Assembly (NCBI GenBank): GCA_002387845.1
Contig: DGLB01000039.1
Location: 1 to 17,828, forward strand
Origin: Stenotrophomonas maltophilia
GTDB lineage: Bacteria > Pseudomonadota > Gammaproteobacteria > Xanthomonadales > Xanthomonadaceae
Reading direction: 5' to 3'
DNA: 17,828 nt
Shown here: one piece after another, positions 15,321-17,828 of the stretch
Numbering within the stretch: the first letter of the stretch is position 1
Layout of the letters: each line of letters begins with the position of its first letter
The notes under the pieces: generated by a model
What the model was told of the DNA's origin: nothing
Seen by the model: only the letters and a program-made list of their open reading frames with translations
Database searches by the model: none
Position numbers and translations under genes: made by a program

Positions 15321-15628
15321 CTAGCTCCATACGAAAACCACCGCTTTTCCATCGGCGGTGGCACCCTGCTCGAACCGGCGCACGTCTTCGAAGGCGGCAA
15401 GCAGCTTTTTGATCGTGCCCTCACGATCGTCCCCTTCCACGCTGCCCGGTCAGTTGGATCAATCCCCGTGGAGGCCATCGTAACCGCGTCATGGCGCTTC
15501 CGCAGTTCTACAGGATCCAAGGCAGACAGCAGCACCAAGATCTTCTTGACCTCATCTGCGGAGTGGAAGCGGGCCACGTCGCCGACGCCGATATCCGGCC
15601 CAATGCTTTGGCCGCCGGCCGGGGTCAT
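15321..15628 (-). pseudogene. YfbM/DUF1877-family fragment, N-terminally truncated and frameshifted
   Basis: One frame starts at 15628 and reads SIGPDIGVGDVARFHSADEV then LSALDPVELRKRHD, which resembles the second half of YfbM-like (DUF1877) proteins. In the region of the four-G run at 15431-15434 (minus strand) the family-like sequence moves to another frame. There it continues GTIKKLLAAFEDVRRFEQG and ends KAVVFVWS at a TAG (15321-15323). Adding one G to the run would join the two frames into about 102 residues. Family members have about 160-170 residues, so roughly the first 60 are also missing. The apparent ATG lies within the CTTTGACGCATG end of the flanking GTAG element, which suggests that the repeat replaced the 5' end. 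It may instead be a sequencing error in the G-run, but the missing N-terminus would remain. Confidence 0.68.
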
Positions 15629-15680
15629 GCGTCAAAGCGCCGGGAGAGGCTATCGGCGGTCGTCTTTCGACCGACCCTAC
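15626..15680 (-). repeat. GTAG (SMAG-like) element, right inverted copy (55 bp)
   Basis: On the minus strand this begins GTAG (15677-15680), forms a stem around GGTCG / CGACC and ends CTTTGACGCATG (15626-15637). It is the inverted partner of the element at 14541-14595. A further hairpin, GGCGCGT / ACGCGCC (15690-15707), lies just upstream of the GTAG, as a hairpin does in the left copy. Confidence 0.72.
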
Positions 15681-15738
15681 CCGTCCGACGGCGCGTAGCG
15701 ACGCGCCATGCGCGTCGTCCCGTCATTTCCGCGCACCG

Positions 15739-15761
15739 GTAGAGCCACGCCCTGCGTGGAT
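15739..15761 (+). repeat. SMAG-type GTAG REP element
   Basis: It starts with GTAG and has the perfect stem CCACGC / GCGTGG (15745-15750 with 15754-15759, 3-nt loop), the common GTAGAGCCACGC form seen in Stenotrophomonas. Confidence 0.7.
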
Positions 15762-15785
15762 GCGCAATGCCTGGTCGCAGGCAAG

Positions 15786-15815
15786 AAAAAAGCCGCCTGG
15801 CGAACCAGGCGGCTT
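15786..15815 (-). terminator. Rho-independent terminator of the distal tRNA-Lys
   Basis: A perfect 11-bp stem AAGCCGCCTGG / CCAGGCGGCTT with a 4-nt loop, then six T on the minus strand. It begins 6 nt after the tRNA CCA. Confidence 0.93.
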
Positions 15816-15821
15816 CTGTCT

Positions 15822-15897
15822 TGGTGGGCTGTCAAGGATTCGAACCTTGGACCTATTGATTAAGAGTCAACTGCTCTACCAACTGAGCTAACAGCCC
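15822..15897 (-). tRNA. tRNA-Lys (anticodon CTT), distal copy
   Basis: A 76-nt cloverleaf with acceptor GGGCTGT, anticodon loop CTCTTAA (CTT, decoding AAG) and encoded CCA (15822-15824). It is identical to the copy at 16210-16285. Confidence 0.97.
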
Positions 15898-15913
15898 GAA
15901 AATCGGGAGGCGA

Positions 15914-15943
15914 ATTATGACGCATTGCGACATCGGGTTGCAA
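15914..15943 (-). promoter_or_regulatory. Promoter of the distal tRNA-Lys
   Basis: On the minus strand, TTGCAA (15938-15943) and CATAAT (15914-15919) are 18 bp apart, with a start near 15907, about 10 nt before the tRNA. The geneless stretch 15898-16209 otherwise holds only the GTAG element, a direct repeat and the proximal Lys terminator. Confidence 0.7.
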
Positions 15944-16011
15944 GCGTTTTTTGTGAATGGTGTAAGGCCTGCTCCGATCAGGGGCTTCTGCCCTAAAGAA
16001 CCTGGAGGCGA

Positions 16012-16041
16012 TATCGGCGGTCGTCTGTCGAGCGACCCTAC
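16012..16041 (-). repeat. GTAG (SMAG-like) element, third copy
   Basis: On the minus strand this begins GTAGGGTCGCTCG and closely follows the element at 15651-15680. The extension runs on through CCTCC and CTTT but lacks the GACGCATG end of the other two long copies. Confidence 0.68.
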
Positions 16042-16060
16042 CTGGCCAGCCTGCGCGTCG

Positions 16061-16118
16061 TGCCGACCATCCGCCGCATCCCGTCATCCGTGGCGACGTG
16101 CCGACCGTCCGCCGCATC
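16061..16118. repeat. Short direct repeat in the tRNA-Lys spacer
   Basis: A 20-nt sequence starting TGCCGACC and ending CCGCCGCATC occurs at 16061-16080 and 16099-16118 with one mismatch. The two copies are 18 nt apart. There are only two, so this is not a CRISPR array. Confidence 0.6.
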
Positions 16119-16173
16119 GCACCGCACACCGGGCCACGCCTGCATCGGTGCGCAATGCCGGAACGCAGGCAAG

Positions 16174-16203
16174 AAAAAAGCCGCCGGACGTATCCGGCGG
16201 CTT
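16174..16203 (-). terminator. Rho-independent terminator of the proximal tRNA-Lys
   Basis: A perfect 11-bp stem AAGCCGCCGGA / TCCGGCGGCTT with a CGTA loop, then six T on the minus strand, 6 nt after the tRNA CCA. Confidence 0.93.
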
Positions 16204-16209
16204 CTGTCT

Positions 16210-16285
16210 TGGTGGGCTGTCAAGGATTCGAACCTTGGACCTATTGATTAAGAGTCAACTGCTCTACCAACTGAGCTAACAGCCC
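16210..16285 (-). tRNA. tRNA-Lys (anticodon CTT), proximal copy
   Basis: Identical 76-nt sequence to the distal copy; CCA at 16210-16212. It has its own promoter and terminator. Confidence 0.97.
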
Positions 16286-16303
16286 TGAAAAACTCAGGCG
16301 ATC

Positions 16304-16331
16304 ATTGTAACGATTTCGCCTTTTTCTGCAA
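16304..16331 (-). promoter_or_regulatory. Promoter of the proximal tRNA-Lys
   Basis: On the minus strand, TTGCAG (16326-16331) and TACAAT (16304-16309) are 16 bp apart, followed by a GC-containing discriminator. The start is near 16297. A small hairpin (16339-16351) lies between this promoter and tRNA-His. Confidence 0.7.
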
Positions 16332-16368
16332 CCCGGAAGCGCCTTCGGCGCACCTGGCCTTGAAACAG

Positions 16369-16446
16369 TGGGGTGGCTGAGGGGATTCGAACCCCCGACC
16401 ACCGGAATCACAATCCGGTACTCTAACCAACTGAGCTACAGCCACC
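16369..16446 (-). tRNA. tRNA-His (anticodon GTG)
   Basis: Acceptor GTGGCTG with an additional encoded G at position -1 (16446) opposite discriminator C, the hallmark of tRNA-His. The anticodon loop TTGTGAT reads GTG, and CCA is encoded at 16369-16371. Confidence 0.97.
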
Positions 16447-16488
16447 ACTGAAACCTTTGAATCATTGCCTCCTGACGCATGCGCCAGA

Positions 16489-16565
16489 TGGCGCGCCCGA
16501 CAGGAATCGAACCTGTAACCGCCGGCTTAGAAGGCCGGTGCTCTATCCAGTTGAGCTACGGGCGC
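16489..16565 (-). tRNA. tRNA-Arg (anticodon TCT)
   Basis: A 77-nt cloverleaf with acceptor GCGCCCG, anticodon loop CTTCTAA (TCT, decoding AGA) and encoded CCA (16489-16491). Confidence 0.97.
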
Positions 16566-16606
16566 TCATGCCGGATTGTCGCATTCCAATCCCGTTTTGA
16601 GCAGAT

Positions 16607-16683
16607 TGGTCGGGGTAGAGGGATTCGAACCCCCGACATCCTGCTCCCAAAGCAGGCGCGCTACCAGACTGCGCTATACCCCG
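16607..16683 (-). tRNA. tRNA-Pro (anticodon TGG)
   Basis: A 77-nt cloverleaf with acceptor CGGGGTA, anticodon loop TTTGGGA (TGG, decoding CCA) and encoded CCA (16607-16609). It is the first gene of the Pro-Arg-His run. Confidence 0.97.
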
Positions 16684-16722
16684 GCGGTAAATCCCTCGAG
16701 GTTGCCCCCGAAAGAGTCGGCT

Positions 16723-16751
16723 ATTTTGGGAACCGGCGAGGCATCTGTCAA
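16723..16751 (-). promoter_or_regulatory. Promoter of the tRNA-Pro-Arg-His unit
   Basis: On the minus strand there is a perfect TTGACA (16746-16751) and CAAAAT (16723-16728) 17 bp apart. The start is near 16716, 33 nt before tRNA-Pro. No further promoter is seen before tRNA-Arg or tRNA-His. Confidence 0.72.
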
Positions 16752-16879
16752 CGGTTTTCACACAAAACTTCACAAACATCGCTCCGCAGGGCACCGCGGT
16801 AGCCGACAGACCGCCCGCTCCACTATGCTCGGGCCAGCGGCCGGACGGCCTCCATCCACACCATTCAAGGAGATTGGCA

Positions 16880-17638
16880 ATGCGCAGCGGCAACCCCGCC
16901 CTTTCCGAATCGACGTTCCTGGACCTGTCCAGCGGTGCCGTCGTGGCCCGGCCGGACCAGGCCATGACCCTCAACGGCACGGTCAACAAGACCGGCATCC
17001 TGTTGCTGCTGACCGTACTGACCGCGGCGTTCGCGTGGAGCCAGACCGTCGGCGTCGACGGGCAGATCAACCCGGCGGCGAAGCTCTATGCCATCGGCGG
17101 TGCAGTGGGCGGCCTGATCCTGGCCCTGGTGACGGTGTTCAAGAAGGAGTGGTCACCGGTGACGGCTCCGGCCTACGCGCTGGTGGAAGGCTTCTTCCTG
17201 GGCGCGATCTCGGCGATCTTTGAAATGCGCTTCCCGGGCATCGTGTTCCAGGCCGTGCTGCTGACCTTCGGCACCCTGTTCGCGCTGCTGTTCGCCTACC
17301 GCAGCGGCATCATCAAGGCCACCGAGAACTTCAAGCTCGGCGTGGTGGCCGCCACCGGCGGCATTGCCCTGCTCTACCTGGCCTCGTTCGTGCTGGGCTT
17401 CTTCAACATCAACGTGCCGGTGATCCATGAAGCCAGCTGGCTGGGCATCGCCTTCAGCCTGTTCGTGGTCGTGGTGGCCGCGCTGAACCTGGTGCTGGAT
17501 TTCGACTTCATCGAAAGCGGCGTGGAAGCCGGCGCACCCAAGTACATGGAGTGGTACGGCGCGTTCGGCCTGATGGTGACGCTGGTGTGGCTGTACGTGG
17601 AATTCCTGCGCCTGCTGTCGAAGATCCAGCAGCGCTGA
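16880..17638 (+). CDS. Bax inhibitor-1-like (BaxI_1/YccA superfamily) membrane protein
   Basis: The 252-residue inner-membrane protein has about seven hydrophobic helices (about residues 39-54, 69-87, 97-115, 121-140, 152-174, 187-206, 225-247). The C-terminal part holds LDFDFIE (206-212), which matches the acidic motif between the last two helices that is linked to pH-sensitive calcium leak in Bax inhibitor-1 relatives. The N-terminal RSGNPALSESTF is typical of the bacterial BaxI_1 branch. The physiological role in bacteria is not established. AAGGAG lies 7 nt before the ATG at 16880; a TTG 6 nt upstream in frame was rejected. The 196-bp gap upstream holds the tRNA-Pro promoter on the other strand. 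A weak TATGCT box near 16824 is the only hint of this gene's own promoter. Confidence 0.9.
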   Translation: MRSGNPALSESTFLDLSSGAVVARPDQAMTLNGTVNKTGILLLLTVLTAAFAWSQTVGVDGQINPAAKLYAIGGAVGGLILALVTVFKKEWSPVTAPAYALVEGFFLGAISAIFEMRFPGIVFQAVLLTFGTLFALLFAYRSGIIKATENFKLGVVAATGGIALLYLASFVLGFFNINVPVIHEASWLGIAFSLFVVVVAALNLVLDFDFIESGVEAGAPKYMEWYGAFGLMVTLVWLYVEFLRLLSKIQQR

Positions 17639-17663
17639 TCCGAAGGATCAACGCGGGCACAAA

Positions 17664-17687
17664 AAAGGCACCCCTGCGGGTGCCTTT
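17664..17687. terminator. Bidirectional rho-independent terminator
   Basis: Perfect 10-bp stem AAAGGCACCC / GGGTGCCTTT with a CTGC loop. A-rich sequence on the left and T-rich on the right give a usable T-run on both strands. It separates the converging BaxI_1 gene and the dehydrogenase gene. Confidence 0.9.
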
Positions 17688-17708
17688 CTTGTTTTACGCC
17701 GATGCCGC

Positions 17709-17828
17709 TTACAGACGGCTGGCGATCGCCTGGGCGAAGCCCATGGTGTTGCCGGTGCCGCCGAGGTCGCCGGTCAGCGAATCCTTGGCTTCCAGGGTGG
17801 CGACGATGGCCTTGCGCAGGCGCTCGGC
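17709..17828 (-). CDS. Isocitrate/isopropylmalate dehydrogenase-family protein, C-terminal end (partial)
   Basis: Only the last 39 residues and the TAA are in the window; the gene continues beyond 17828. The end reads LTGDLGGTGNTMGFAQAIASRL. The T-x-DLGG-x-x-x-T-x-x-F-x-x-AI pattern is the normal C-terminus of the decarboxylating dehydrogenases that include NAD-dependent isocitrate dehydrogenase and 3-isopropylmalate dehydrogenase. Isocitrate dehydrogenase is the better guess from the DLGG-x-x-x-T pattern, but the substrate-defining residues are outside the window. No gene symbol is given. Confidence 0.8.
   Translation of the reverse strand, partial: AERLRKAIVATLEAKDSLTGDLGGTGNTMGFAQAIASRL

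Larger units (their letters stand above)
15651..16285. repeat. Diverged tandem duplication of a tRNA-Lys unit
   Basis: Two blocks, 15651-15897 and 16012-16285, share the same order in plus-strand reading: a GTAG element, a spacer with CCCGTCAT, GCGCAATGCC, GCAGGCAAGAAAAAAGCCGCC, a terminator and a tRNA-Lys(CTT). The tRNAs are identical, the terminator stems differ at a few paired positions, and the spacers are quite different. The tRNA 5' regions (15898-16011 and 16286-16368) are unrelated. Confidence 0.7.

Noticed and set aside
15280..15330. A longer start for the 106-residue unknown protein
   Set aside because: The GGAGG before the ATG at 15279 and overlap of the longer form with the DUF1877 fragment's stop favour the shorter form.
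16061..16118. The 20-nt direct repeat as a possible iteron or CRISPR
   Set aside because: There are only two copies with a short spacer inside a diverged duplication; a remnant of REP-associated sequence is simpler.

Overview
The window looks like chromosomal core DNA of a gammaproteobacterium of the family Xanthomonadaceae, most likely Stenotrophomonas. The grounds are high GC content, housekeeping proteins of Xanthomonas/Stenotrophomonas type (judged from memory of these families, not from a search), and several short hairpins that start with GTAG and match the SMAG (Stenotrophomonas maltophilia GTAG) class of REP-like elements.

Layout. (1) Positions 1-967: a tRNA-Ser(CGA) on the minus strand with a clear promoter, then a stand-alone PP2C-type protein phosphatase on the plus strand. 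(2) Positions 1045-4864: a neighbourhood also found in Escherichia coli. A minus-strand run encodes a YafS-like methyltransferase, rnhA (RNase HI) and dnaQ (proofreading exonuclease). It diverges, across only 11 bp, from a plus-strand pair gloB (glyoxalase II) and mltD-like (lytic transglycosylase with LysM) whose reading frames overlap by 4 bp. (3) Positions 4886-14155: the classic protein-quality-control cluster, all on the minus strand and read in the order tig, clpP, clpX, lon, hupB, tRNA-Val, three identical tRNA-Asp, ppiD. It supplies ribosome-associated folding (trigger factor), two ATP-dependent proteases (ClpXP, Lon), the nucleoid protein HU, and a membrane-anchored periplasmic chaperone (PpiD). 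(4) Positions 14390-14490: tRNA-Leu(TAG) upstream of tig, with its promoter region.

(5) Positions 14512-15680: a small accessory insertion. Two 55-bp GTAG elements in inverted orientation enclose three minus-strand reading frames: a broken YfbM/DUF1877-family fragment, an unrecognised 106-residue protein and a barstar-family protein. This is the only clearly accessory part of the window. (6) Positions 15739-16751: a tRNA cluster on the minus strand (Pro, Arg, His, Lys, Lys). The Lys(CTT) gene is duplicated together with a terminator and REP elements, and each Lys copy has its own promoter. (7) Positions 16880-17638: a seven-helix Bax inhibitor-1-like membrane protein on the plus strand. It converges, over a strong hairpin, on the 3' end of an isocitrate/isopropylmalate dehydrogenase-family gene that runs off the window.

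For regulation, the most interesting site is a heat-shock-type promoter match for lon embedded in the clpX terminator. The gloB/methyltransferase divergence (no room for ordinary leaders) and the hupB-tRNA-Val junction (11 nt) also deserve attention. All of these are reading by eye; no alignments or searches were run.
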